Source: CAZWCX01 sp964632945
Lineage (GTDB): Bacteria; Planctomycetota; MHYJ01; WSZJ01; CAZWCX01
DNA: 64,000 bases
Assembly (NCBI GenBank): GCA_964632945.1
Contig: CAZWCX010000004.1
Span: 70,674 to 134,673 of the forward strand
Reading direction: 5' to 3'
The first letter of the stretch is position 1. Every line of letters begins with the position of its first letter. The position numbers were made by a program, and so were the translations under genes. Of the stretch, positions 1 to 7,285 are shown in pieces. A model generated the notes under the pieces. The model saw nothing but the letters and a program-made list of their open reading frames with translations. It did no database searches and was not told the DNA's origin.

Positions 1-2
1 CC

Positions 3-800
3 GCCCAGCCGTCCGCACCCCAGGGTCTTTCTCCCGGTCTCCGGTGGCAGGAGAATCACGCCGGGATGCAGCTGCTCGCGGTTCCGGAGTCCGAACACCT
101 CGACGGCCCCGAGGACCGCCTCTTCCTCGTTCCCCATGTCGCGACCACCTCGATCCTGTGGGATGCGGAAACCTCCGCCGCGGCCGACGGATCCACGCTC
201 GTCAAGGCGGTGATCCGCGATCTCGTCTCCACCACCGTCGAACCCGGCCGCATGGAACCGGTCAGCCGGCCGACCGAACACAAGGACGCGTGGTTCGCCT
301 TCCGCGCCGGCACCGACGGGACCTTCCACCTCGACGGATGGAAAACGTCGAAGAAGCCCGACGACGCGGCGCGCGCAACGGTCACGCGCGATTTCCTGGT
401 TCTCATGCCCCTCGAACCCGGGCTTCAGGACGTCGGCAAGCGCGAACCGGGCAAGGAGTGGCTCCTGACCGGAATCGACGCCCTTCGCCTCTACCGCTTC
501 GACCTCCCCCAGGCGGAGTTCGTCAAGTCCGCCGAAGTCCGCATCTGGCTCCAGGTCGCCGGCACCGACCCGGCAGGCGGGAATTCGGCCGTGCTCAAGG
601 CCACCGTCCGCACCGAAGTGGAACGGCAGGGCCGCATCTTCATCCGCACCGGCGAGGGCCTGCTCCGGTACGATCTCGACCGGCGCATGCTGCGTTCCTA
701 CCGGTTCTCGGGAGATGTCCGGTTCACGGTCCCGATCGAAAAACGCAAGTTTGAGTTCGAGGGCACCTGGTCGTCGAGCGGAATGCGCGACTTCCGTTGA
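3..800 (+). CDS. Hypothetical protein, 5' end outside window
   Basis: The reading frame is open back to the left edge, so only the C-terminal part (at least 266 codons) is visible. An internal ATG lies at 66, but no convincing Shine-Dalgarno sequence precedes it and the open upstream frame argues for a longer protein. The visible part is beta-rich, with alternating hydrophobic and charged stretches and no obvious membrane segment; it ends in the dipeptide Phe-Arg. I recognise no family. It ends 17 bases before the preferred GTG start of the DHH phosphoesterase gene, so the two may be co-transcribed. Confidence 0.6.
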   Translation, partial: AQPSAPQGLSPGLRWQENHAGMQLLAVPESEHLDGPEDRLFLVPHVATTSILWDAETSAAADGSTLVKAVIRDLVSTTVEPGRMEPVSRPTEHKDAWFAFRAGTDGTFHLDGWKTSKKPDDAARATVTRDFLVLMPLEPGLQDVGKREPGKEWLLTGIDALRLYRFDLPQAEFVKSAEVRIWLQVAGTDPAGGNSAVLKATVRTEVERQGRIFIRTGEGLLRYDLDRRMLRSYRFSGDVRFTVPIEKRKFEFEGTWSSSGMRDFR

Positions 801-817
801 AGAGTCGAGGAGGAACG

Positions 818-1852
818 GTGCCCCGATCGTCGCTGCGCTTCGCCGTGCCGGTGGACCCGGAGACGCGACGCGCCGCCGCACGCACCCTGGCCGCCTTGCG
901 GCGATCGCGACGCGTGGTGCTGACCGCCCACAAGGGCCCCGACGGCGACGGCCTCGGCTCCATCCTCGCCCTCGCCGCCCTGCTCCGCGGCATGGGCAAA
1001 AGCGTCCAGGCCGCAGCCGACGGCGGCGTCCCCGCGCGCCTGGCCTTCCTGCCCGGTGCCGCCGCCGTCATCGACCGGCCCGGCCGGCGTTGGGGCGACT
1101 TCGACACCCTGGTGGTCGTCGATTCCGGATCGTTCGATCGGGTCGGCTGGGTGGGCGCAAACCTCCCCCCCGACGCCACGATCATCAACATCGATCATCA
1201 CGCGAGCAACACCCGGTTCGGCAGTCTCAACTGGGTCGAACCCCACCTTGGCTCCGTTGGCGAGATGGTGTACCGCCTGGTGCGCGCGGCCGGATCCCCC
1301 CTGTCGCGGGAGCTGGCGATCCCGCTATATGTGGCCATGGTCAGCGACAACGGCTCCTTCCAGTACTCGAGCACCGGACCGTATTCGCACCTGATCGCCG
1401 CCGACCTGCTGCGCGCGGGCGTGCGCCCCGACTGGGTCACGGAGCGACTCCACAACTCCCGCTCCCCCGGCGAGCTGAAACTGCTCGCCGAGGCGGTCCG
1501 GCGCATGCGCACCGCCGCGGATGGTCGCATCGCGTGGACCTCTTTCCCGCGCTCCCTGTTCGCGCGCATCGGCGCGACCCCCGACGAATCTCAGGAATAC
1601 GTTTCGCTGCTGCGATCCGTCCGCGGCACCGCCCTGTCCATGCTCCTGCGCGAAACCTCCGAACCGGGACGCGTCAAGGTAAGCCTGCGCGGCGACGGCA
1701 GCGTCAACTGCAATCACCTGGCCCGACAATTCGGCGGCGGCGGCCACGCGCGCGCCGCGGGCTGCACGATCGCCGGCCGCCTGAAAGACGTGGAGCGGCG
1801 CGTGGTCGCCGCAGCCGTCGACCTGTTTGCCCCACGCGGTACGAGGCGGTGA
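818..1852 (+). CDS. DHH/DHHA1 phosphoesterase, NrnA-like (oligoribonuclease / pAp phosphatase)
   Basis: This protein of about 344 residues carries the DHH phosphoesterase signature: an N-terminal HKGPDGDG segment with metal-binding aspartates near residues 42 and 44, a VVDSG motif (Asp102), the DHH triad in IDHHAS (126-128), and a C-terminal DHHA1 motif GGGGHARAAG. NrnA-type enzymes are cytoplasmic, Mn-dependent, and degrade nano-RNAs and/or dephosphorylate 3'-phosphoadenosine 5'-phosphate. The GTG start at 818 is chosen because GAGGAGG lies 4-5 bases upstream; an in-frame TTG at 797 would overlap the preceding stop. The stop is followed 2 bases later by the ATG of the glycosylase gene, so the two genes are probably translated from one message. 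Substrate preference cannot be read from sequence. Confidence 0.88.
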   Translation: MPRSSLRFAVPVDPETRRAAARTLAALRRSRRVVLTAHKGPDGDGLGSILALAALLRGMGKSVQAAADGGVPARLAFLPGAAAVIDRPGRRWGDFDTLVVVDSGSFDRVGWVGANLPPDATIINIDHHASNTRFGSLNWVEPHLGSVGEMVYRLVRAAGSPLSRELAIPLYVAMVSDNGSFQYSSTGPYSHLIAADLLRAGVRPDWVTERLHNSRSPGELKLLAEAVRRMRTAADGRIAWTSFPRSLFARIGATPDESQEYVSLLRSVRGTALSMLLRETSEPGRVKVSLRGDGSVNCNHLARQFGGGGHARAAGCTIAGRLKDVERRVVAAAVDLFAPRGTRR

Positions 1853-1854
1853 AC

Positions 1855-2661
1855 ATGCCCCCGCGAAAGACCCGGGCAAAGGACGTCGCGCGCGCCCTGC
1901 GCATCCGCCTCGAGATGGAACAGCAGGCAGGCGTGGAATTCGTGCGTCGCCCGAAGTCGCCCCCGGACCGCCCGCCCGCCCCCGCACGACCCCGTCCCGC
2001 GACCGCAACGGCGGCCACCCCTTCCGCCCAACCGGCGGACGGATCCGCGCGCCCGGCTCCGCCCACACCCGCCCCCCGCGTTCCCGCCGCCCCCTCCTCC
2101 GAGGCCGGCAAGGCCCTGGCCGCCCTGGCCCTCCAGGCCTCCGACTGCTCCCGTTGCCCACTGCACGAGAAGCGCACGCAGGTGGTCTTCGGCGTGGGCA
2201 ACCCGGACTCCCCCCTCATCTTCGTCGGCGAGGCGCCCGGCTTCGACGAAGACCGCCTGGGCGAACCGTTCGTCGGGCGCGCAGGGAAACTCCTCGACCG
2301 CTTGCTCGGGGAGGTGGGCATTCGCCGCGCGGAGGTCTACATCACCAATACGGTCAAGTGTCGTCCCCCGGAGAACCGCGTCCCGGCCCCGGCGGAGATT
2401 CTCACCTGTGCCCATTGGCTGGACCAGCAGTTCCGAATCATGAAACCCCGGCTCCTGGTCACTCTGGGAAATGTTCCCACCAAGGCCCTGCTCCGCACCG
2501 AAACCGGGATCATGAAGCTGCGCGGCAAGAAGACCGCGCTCGGGGAATGGATCGTGCTCCCGACCTTCCACCCCGCCTATGTCCTTCGAAATATGGGGGA
2601 ATTGCCCAAATCGCAAGAGGATTTCCGGTTGATAGCCGATGAATTCAAGGCCATCCGCTGA
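1855..2661 (+). CDS. Type-4 (Fe-S) uracil-DNA glycosylase
   Basis: A 268-residue protein with a Pro/Ala-rich N-terminal extension (about residues 35-85) followed by a family-4 uracil-DNA glycosylase domain. The four expected iron-sulfur ligands are present: Cys98 and Cys101 (C-x2-C), Cys169 in CRPPENR, and Cys185. The active-site motif GEAPGFDED (125-133) and the second motif with His239 (TFHPA) are intact. The enzyme removes uracil from DNA to start base-excision repair. The ATG at 1855 follows an AGGCGG purine stretch by about 8 bases; a GTG two codons earlier overlaps the phosphoesterase stop and is an alternative. The low-complexity N-terminal linker is unusual for the family and could tether the enzyme to a partner. 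Confidence 0.92.
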   Translation: MPPRKTRAKDVARALRIRLEMEQQAGVEFVRRPKSPPDRPPAPARPRPATATAATPSAQPADGSARPAPPTPAPRVPAAPSSEAGKALAALALQASDCSRCPLHEKRTQVVFGVGNPDSPLIFVGEAPGFDEDRLGEPFVGRAGKLLDRLLGEVGIRRAEVYITNTVKCRPPENRVPAPAEILTCAHWLDQQFRIMKPRLLVTLGNVPTKALLRTETGIMKLRGKKTALGEWIVLPTFHPAYVLRNMGELPKSQEDFRLIADEFKAIR

Positions 2662-2797
2662 AATGGGAAGGAACGCCGCGCTCTCCTGCGGATTTTGTTG
2701 CAAGGATGGGCCAGATTGGCCGCGTCTCCAGAAATGAACTCCTCGGGACCTCGCGCGGTAAAGGATGGATCGCTGCAACATTTTGTCAGGTTTTTGC

Positions 2798-2825
2798 TTG
2801 ACAAGGGAATGGGGCATCCTATAAT
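2798..2825 (+). promoter_or_regulatory. Sigma-70-type promoter for the pilus/secretin operon
   Basis: TTGACA (2798-2803) and TATAAT (2820-2825) are both perfect consensus hexamers, separated by 16 bases. Transcription would start near 2832, leaving a leader of about 175 bases before the pilMN-like gene. Confidence 0.85.
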
Positions 2826-2829
2826 GGGC

Positions 2830-3008
2830 AGCCGCTACCCAGACGGAAATGGTAAGTCCGAGCCCATTTAAGCACGCCCGGACTCCAACCCTGGAGTGAG
2901 CGGTGTTCTGGTTTCGTCTCGCGCGCATCCCTTGACCGTGCCCAGTCTCGAGGGGGGTCATGCGTGCGCAAGCGGCTCTTGCGCGAGCCATAAGTCGGGG
3001 GACGATAA
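2830..3008 (+). promoter_or_regulatory. Structured 5' leader of the pilus operon
   Basis: This non-coding leader holds at least two perfect hairpins. ACTCCA/TGGAGT (2882-2887 with 2892-2897) has a 4-base loop. GCGCAAG/CTTGCGC (2966-2972 with 2978-2984) has a 5-base loop and sits just upstream of the purine-rich GGGGGA ribosome-binding region before ATG 3009. No known riboswitch class was recognised. The stretch 2662-2797 between the glycosylase stop and the promoter shows no further feature. Confidence 0.4.
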
Positions 3009-4979
3009 ATGGGCAAGGCTGTCTGGGGCATCGACGTCAGCAAGTACTCCATCAAGGCCGTCAAGCTGGAGCGGGCCGGGGCAGGAGTCCAGGTAACTGG
3101 GCTCGATGTGCTCGAACTCGCGGCGGCCGGGGAGGGCAGCGCTGAGGATCAAGTGCGCGATGCGCTGCGCACGATCGTGCAGCGAAACCGCATGACGAGC
3201 GACACGATCGTCTGCTCCCTTCCGGGTCACGCCACCTTCAACCGGTTCATCAAGCTGCCGCCTGTCGAGCCCAAGCGCATCCAGGAGTACGTTCAGTACG
3301 AGGCGCAGCAGCACATCCCCTTCCCCATCGATGAGGTCATCTGGGGCTACCAGCCCATCGAGCGGGACTACGAGCCCGGCGAAGAAAAGGAAGTGGTGAT
3401 CTTCGCCATCAAGAAGGACGTCGTACACTCCTTCCTGACCCAGCTGCGCGAAGCTCAGATCAACATCGACGTGCTCCAGTTCGCGCCCGTGGGTCTCTAC
3501 AACTTCGCCATGTTCGATCAGGACCTCGGCGGCGCGTGTCTCGTCCTGGACATGGGCGCCGACAACACCGACCTGATCGTGCTCGACGAGCACCGCTACT
3601 GGATCCGCAATCTGCCGATCGCGGGCAACGATCTGACCAAGGCGTTGCAGAAGAAGTTCCAGATCCCGTTCGGCGAAGCGGAGAAGCTCAAGCAGGGCGC
3701 CGGTCAGTCCCAGCAGGCCAAGAAGATCTTCCAGGTCCTCCAGCCGGTGCTGCGCGATCTGGTTTCCGAAATTCACCGCTCCGTCGGTTACTACAAGTCG
3801 CTGTCCAAGACGGCGCGCTTCGAGAAGATCATGGTGGTCGGAAACGCCACCAAGACGAACAATTTCCAGCGCTTCATCTCGCAGAACCTGCAGATGGACT
3901 GTGTCAAGCTGGCGAAGTTGAACAAGATCACGATCTCGGGCAAGGTGAACGATTCGCTCTTCCAGAAGCACCTGGCCTCCCTGGGCGTGACGCTCGGATT
4001 GGCCCTGCAGGGGCTCGGACTGGCCGCCAATCGCATCAATCTCCTCCCCGCCGAGATCCTTCGCCAGAAGGAATTGCAGAAGAAGAAAACCCCGGTCATG
4101 GTCTCCGCGGGCCTCGTGATTCTCACCGTCGGGGCGATGTGGGTCAACGCCAACAGCCAGGTGTCGGACCTGAGCAACCGCGCCAAGGCGGTGACCACGG
4201 TCATCACCGACGCCGACGCGGCTCAGACCAACTACCAGTCGGTCGTGGACCAGCTCCCGGCCGTGAAGGCCGAACTGGACCAGCTGCTCTCCATCGCCCC
4301 GCAGCGCGATATGCCGCTGCGCGTAATGAATGCATTCGCGGAGATCGTCCCGAACAACGCCAGCCCCGAGATTCCGATCGAAGAGAAACTCTGGGTCCTG
4401 GATACGACGATCGAGCGGGTCGAGGTCACCGTCAAACCGCGCGTGGAGCCGCCGGCCCCCGCCCCCGTGGAGGGAGCGGAAGGCGAGACGCCCCCGCAGC
4501 CGGTCTCCAGCGACCGCCAGATCCAGGCGCTCAAGGTCACGGCCGTGGTGGCCATCCAGGCGCGCCGCCTGGACAACCAGCTCGATGACCTGCCCAAGTC
4601 CAGCGAGTTCATCCGTAGCAAGCTCGTCGAGCCGTTCTGCGGAAAATTCAACCTCCTGTCCTGGATCGACGACAAGAAGGGATTCAAGTTCGTCAGTCCC
4701 GCCAACATGGACTGGAGCACCGTGAAGCTCGAGTCGGAAGCCGTGGCCGAACTGAAGACCAAGGAAGAGGAACAGTCCGGGACCGGATTCGGCGCGGGCG
4801 GCCGTAAAGAGAAAAAGTACCACCGGGCGGAGGTGATCTGGATCCTCCCGCTCGTCGCCGAGCAACCGGCCGGGGGAAAGACGGCCGGCGAGCATCCCTC
4901 CGGGGAACATCCGACCGGAACGGAGCATCCGACCGGTACGGAAGAACCGTCCGGGACCGGGGACGGGTCGGGCAGCTAG
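3009..4979 (+). CDS. PilM-PilN fusion, type IV pilus/secretion inner-membrane assembly protein
   Basis: The first ~340 of 656 residues form an actin-like PilM domain: WGIDVSKYSIKAVKL at the N-terminus, PFPIDEVIWGYQ in the middle, and the nucleotide-fold segment VLDMGADNTDLIVLD. Near residue 340 the sequence RINLLPAEI begins. INLLP is the hallmark start of PilN, normally a separate protein that PilM binds. A single membrane helix (about 358-377) and a periplasmic region follow, so this is a natural fusion of the cytoplasmic PilM ring with bitopic PilN. A Pro-rich linker lies near residues 478-500. The last ~30 residues are low-complexity with repeated EHP triplets, a motif also seen in the secretins of this window. 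It is first in the operon, with the PilO-like gene 93 bases downstream. A comparable order is known in Akkermansia (Amuc_1101-1098). Confidence 0.85.
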   Translation: MGKAVWGIDVSKYSIKAVKLERAGAGVQVTGLDVLELAAAGEGSAEDQVRDALRTIVQRNRMTSDTIVCSLPGHATFNRFIKLPPVEPKRIQEYVQYEAQQHIPFPIDEVIWGYQPIERDYEPGEEKEVVIFAIKKDVVHSFLTQLREAQINIDVLQFAPVGLYNFAMFDQDLGGACLVLDMGADNTDLIVLDEHRYWIRNLPIAGNDLTKALQKKFQIPFGEAEKLKQGAGQSQQAKKIFQVLQPVLRDLVSEIHRSVGYYKSLSKTARFEKIMVVGNATKTNNFQRFISQNLQMDCVKLAKLNKITISGKVNDSLFQKHLASLGVTLGLALQGLGLAANRINLLPAEILRQKELQKKKTPVMVSAGLVILTVGAMWVNANSQVSDLSNRAKAVTTVITDADAAQTNYQSVVDQLPAVKAELDQLLSIAPQRDMPLRVMNAFAEIVPNNASPEIPIEEKLWVLDTTIERVEVTVKPRVEPPAPAPVEGAEGETPPQPVSSDRQIQALKVTAVVAIQARRLDNQLDDLPKSSEFIRSKLVEPFCGKFNLLSWIDDKKGFKFVSPANMDWSTVKLESEAVAELKTKEEEQSGTGFGAGGRKEKKYHRAEVIWILPLVAEQPAGGKTAGEHPSGEHPTGTEHPTGTEEPSGTGDGSGS

Positions 4980-5072
4980 GTCGCTTCAGTCCGGGCGCCG
5001 GACGCCAACCGGGGTTGCAGGGGTCCTTGCGAGGGATTCGGTCTCCGCGGGACCATTCGGAGGACACAAGAC

Positions 5073-6038
5073 ATGGACGTGGTCAAGCAGAACCAGTTTT
5101 GGTTCGGGGTTGGCGGCGTAGTCTTGCTCGCGCTGATCCTCGGCGGCGTCTTCATCGGCGGCCTCAAGAGTGAAGCCAGCGCCCTTTCGTCGGAGATTCA
5201 GAACAACGGCTCCCGACTGGACGAGTTCAAGACCAAGGGCCAGGAGCTTCCCACCGCCGCCTGGGCCGACCAGGCCAATGCGGACCTCGCCAGCATGCAG
5301 AAAATGCGGCAGGATATCACCAAGCACCTCTCGGAGCAGGGCTCCACGGCCCTGAATCGCTGGTTCAAGGAGTTGACCGTTCGCGAGGGCGAGACCCCTT
5401 CCCTCGATGACTTCAAGCCGCTCTATCTCCGAGCCACCGACGCGCTGAAAAAGGACCTCGAGGACAAGAACATCCGCGTCGGGCCGCCGAAGAAGAAGAC
5501 GGGCTTCGGCGCCGCGACGGAAGAAGAAGGCGGCTTCGAGCGCATCGCGGAACCGGGACCGAATATGATCCGCTCGCTCATGAAGCACTACTGGATCCAG
5601 AAGCGCTTGGCCGACGTCGTCGCCGAAACCAATCCCCAGGCGCTCCTGAATGTGAAATTCAAGGACGATCCCTCCGCGGCCGTCCGTGCGCCCTCCGGCG
5701 CCCCGGGTGGAACCCCCACCCCGGCCCCGGTCACTCCGTCCAGCCTCCCCCTCGGCTTGGGGGTCATCATCGAGTTCGAGGTCACGCTCGAACTTTACTA
5801 TCCTGAGGTGACCACCTTCGTGGCCAGTTTCCTCAAGATGGACAAGGATCTGCCGCTCTTCACCCGGGTCAAACGTCTTCAGGTCCAGAAGACCACCACT
5901 CCGCCGGAGAAAAAGGAAGTCAAAATCCCGAGTGAGGAAGCCGATGATCCCAAGTGGCAGAACCTCCAGCCGGATCGGATCCCGGTGAAGCTGATCCTGG
6001 TCGGGGAAGTCCTGGACTTCGCCCCCGTGGCCAAGTAG
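5073..6038 (+). CDS. PilO/Amuc_1100-like bitopic inner-membrane protein
   Basis: A 321-residue protein with a short cytoplasmic N-terminus, one membrane helix at about residues 10-30, then a coiled-coil-prone segment and a mixed alpha/beta periplasmic domain. This layout and its place between PilMN and the secretin match PilO/GspM-type proteins and Amuc_1100 of Akkermansia; the assignment rests on topology and gene order rather than a diagnostic motif. A Pro/Thr/Gly linker (about 208-226) separates the region after the coiled coil from a C-terminal beta-rich part that ends in VGEVLDF. GGAGGA lies upstream of the ATG. It is expected to dimerise with the PilN portion and connect the cytoplasmic PilM ring to the secretin. 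Confidence 0.68.
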   Translation: MDVVKQNQFWFGVGGVVLLALILGGVFIGGLKSEASALSSEIQNNGSRLDEFKTKGQELPTAAWADQANADLASMQKMRQDITKHLSEQGSTALNRWFKELTVREGETPSLDDFKPLYLRATDALKKDLEDKNIRVGPPKKKTGFGAATEEEGGFERIAEPGPNMIRSLMKHYWIQKRLADVVAETNPQALLNVKFKDDPSAAVRAPSGAPGGTPTPAPVTPSSLPLGLGVIIEFEVTLELYYPEVTTFVASFLKMDKDLPLFTRVKRLQVQKTTTPPEKKEVKIPSEEADDPKWQNLQPDRIPVKLILVGEVLDFAPVAK

Positions 6039-6065
6039 GACCGGCGAGAGTAGGAGGAGACAGCC

Positions 6066-7124
6066 ATGGACTTCAAAGCCTTGATGTTCAACCACGGCGA
6101 AAAGATCGCCTTGGGCGTCAGCGGTTTGCTCTTCATCGGGTATATCCTGGTCGGCTTCGTCCTCTCCGGCAAGGACAGCGCGCTTGAGGCCGTCGAGGGC
6201 AGTCGCTCGGAAGTGGCGAATCTGCTCAGCAGCAACCCGCCCGTCAAGCAGGTCATGCCGGAATACGTCAAGCTGGTCAAGGCGCCCTGGGAGCAGGTCG
6301 CCGCGCCGGTTCCCGGCAAGGACGGCGTCGTCTACTACCAGACCGAAATGATCCCCGTCATCATGCAGGGCGCCACGGCGACCCCGGTGGTGATCGAAAA
6401 GGTGCGCACCCACAAGTCCCCCACCATCGACAAGCCGAGCGCGGAAATCGGCAAGGTGATGGTCAAATGGACGCGCAGCCCGGAAACCACGGCGACCATC
6501 GCCTCGTACCAGGTGTATCGCAAGAAGGGTGGGGAAAAGGACTTCAGCCTGGTGCATGAATTGACCGGCGGCAGCCAGCCCAAGGAGGGCGAGGAGGGAC
6601 CGGCCGGGGCCGTTCGCGGCAGTGACTTCTCGTACGAAGACACCAGCGTCGAGGCCAAGCAGGAGTACTCGTACAAGGTCAAGTCGATCACCAAGGACAA
6701 GGACCCGAAAAAAGTGGACCACGTCGAACGGGAATCCGGCGTCGTGTCCGTCCGAACCGTCAGCGATATCGATATGGTCCTCAAGGGAGGTCAAGAATCC
6801 CTTGCCACGATCCTCGTCCGGAAGTATATGAGCGGCAAGTGGGAAGAAAAGACCTTCTACGTCAAGCCGAACGACATGATCGGCGAGGCCATCAAGAAGT
6901 ACGTGGGCCAGAACCAGGTTACGGTCGACTTCTCCACCAACTACAAGCTCCTGGAAATCCGCAAGGAGAAAAAGGAGTTTAAGCGCACGGAGCGCGTGCG
7001 CGTCAAGGATGAGGAAGGGAACTTGGTGTGGAAGGAAGAGGAACGCGTCGATAAGCGCGATCAGCTCAAGATCGTCTACCTGGACGACGAAGGAAAGAAG
7101 AACGAGCTCTGGCAGGCCGAGTAG
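6066..7124 (+). CDS. Inner-membrane pilus/secretion protein with fibronectin III-like domain
   Basis: A 352-residue bitopic protein: cytoplasmic N-terminus, one membrane helix (about 16-35), then a periplasmic region. Residues about 133-230 look like a fibronectin type III fold, with a KVMVKWTRSP strand, an SYQVYRKKG strand and an EYSYKVKSIT strand, as in bacterial FnIII repeats. The C-terminal third is highly charged (Lys/Glu). Starting 27 bases after the PilO-like gene with a GGAGGAG site, it occupies the place of PilP or Amuc_1099, which link inner-membrane PilN/PilO to the secretin. No PilP motif was identified, so a role as the secretin-contacting component is inferred from position. Confidence 0.6.
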   Translation: MDFKALMFNHGEKIALGVSGLLFIGYILVGFVLSGKDSALEAVEGSRSEVANLLSSNPPVKQVMPEYVKLVKAPWEQVAAPVPGKDGVVYYQTEMIPVIMQGATATPVVIEKVRTHKSPTIDKPSAEIGKVMVKWTRSPETTATIASYQVYRKKGGEKDFSLVHELTGGSQPKEGEEGPAGAVRGSDFSYEDTSVEAKQEYSYKVKSITKDKDPKKVDHVERESGVVSVRTVSDIDMVLKGGQESLATILVRKYMSGKWEEKTFYVKPNDMIGEAIKKYVGQNQVTVDFSTNYKLLEIRKEKKEFKRTERVRVKDEEGNLVWKEEERVDKRDQLKIVYLDDEGKKNELWQAE

Positions 7125-7171
7125 GGTCGCTGGAGTAGCCGACAAGGATCGACCGCGAGAAATCGGCAAAG

Positions 7172-7213
7172 AACCCCCTCCCCTGCTGGAAAAGTCCGGC
7201 CGGGGATGGGGTT
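7172..7213 (+). other. Intercistronic hairpin before the secretin gene
   Basis: AACCCCCTCCCC (7172-7183) pairs with GGGGATGGGGTT (7202-7213) with a single mismatch, giving a 12-position stem and 18-base loop in the 161-base gap between the FnIII protein and secretin genes. There is no U-run after it. It could stabilise or process the message, or set the secretin dose separately from its partners. Confidence 0.45.
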
Positions 7214-7285
7214 TAGGTGCAAACGGAATCGAACGAAGAACAAGACCACACAGGGGTGCTTGATTTGGATTTGGGGGGTGCCTGT

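Noticed and set aside
2958..4928. Long antisense open frame (656 codons) opposite the PilMN gene
   Set aside because: It mirrors the coding frame of a GC-rich gene, has a Leu/Asp/Arg/Val-biased composition with no recognisable domain, and lacks a ribosome-binding site. The same applies to the very long antisense frames at 4986-7169, 7076-10009, 10304-12739, 16703-19609 and 19649-22231.
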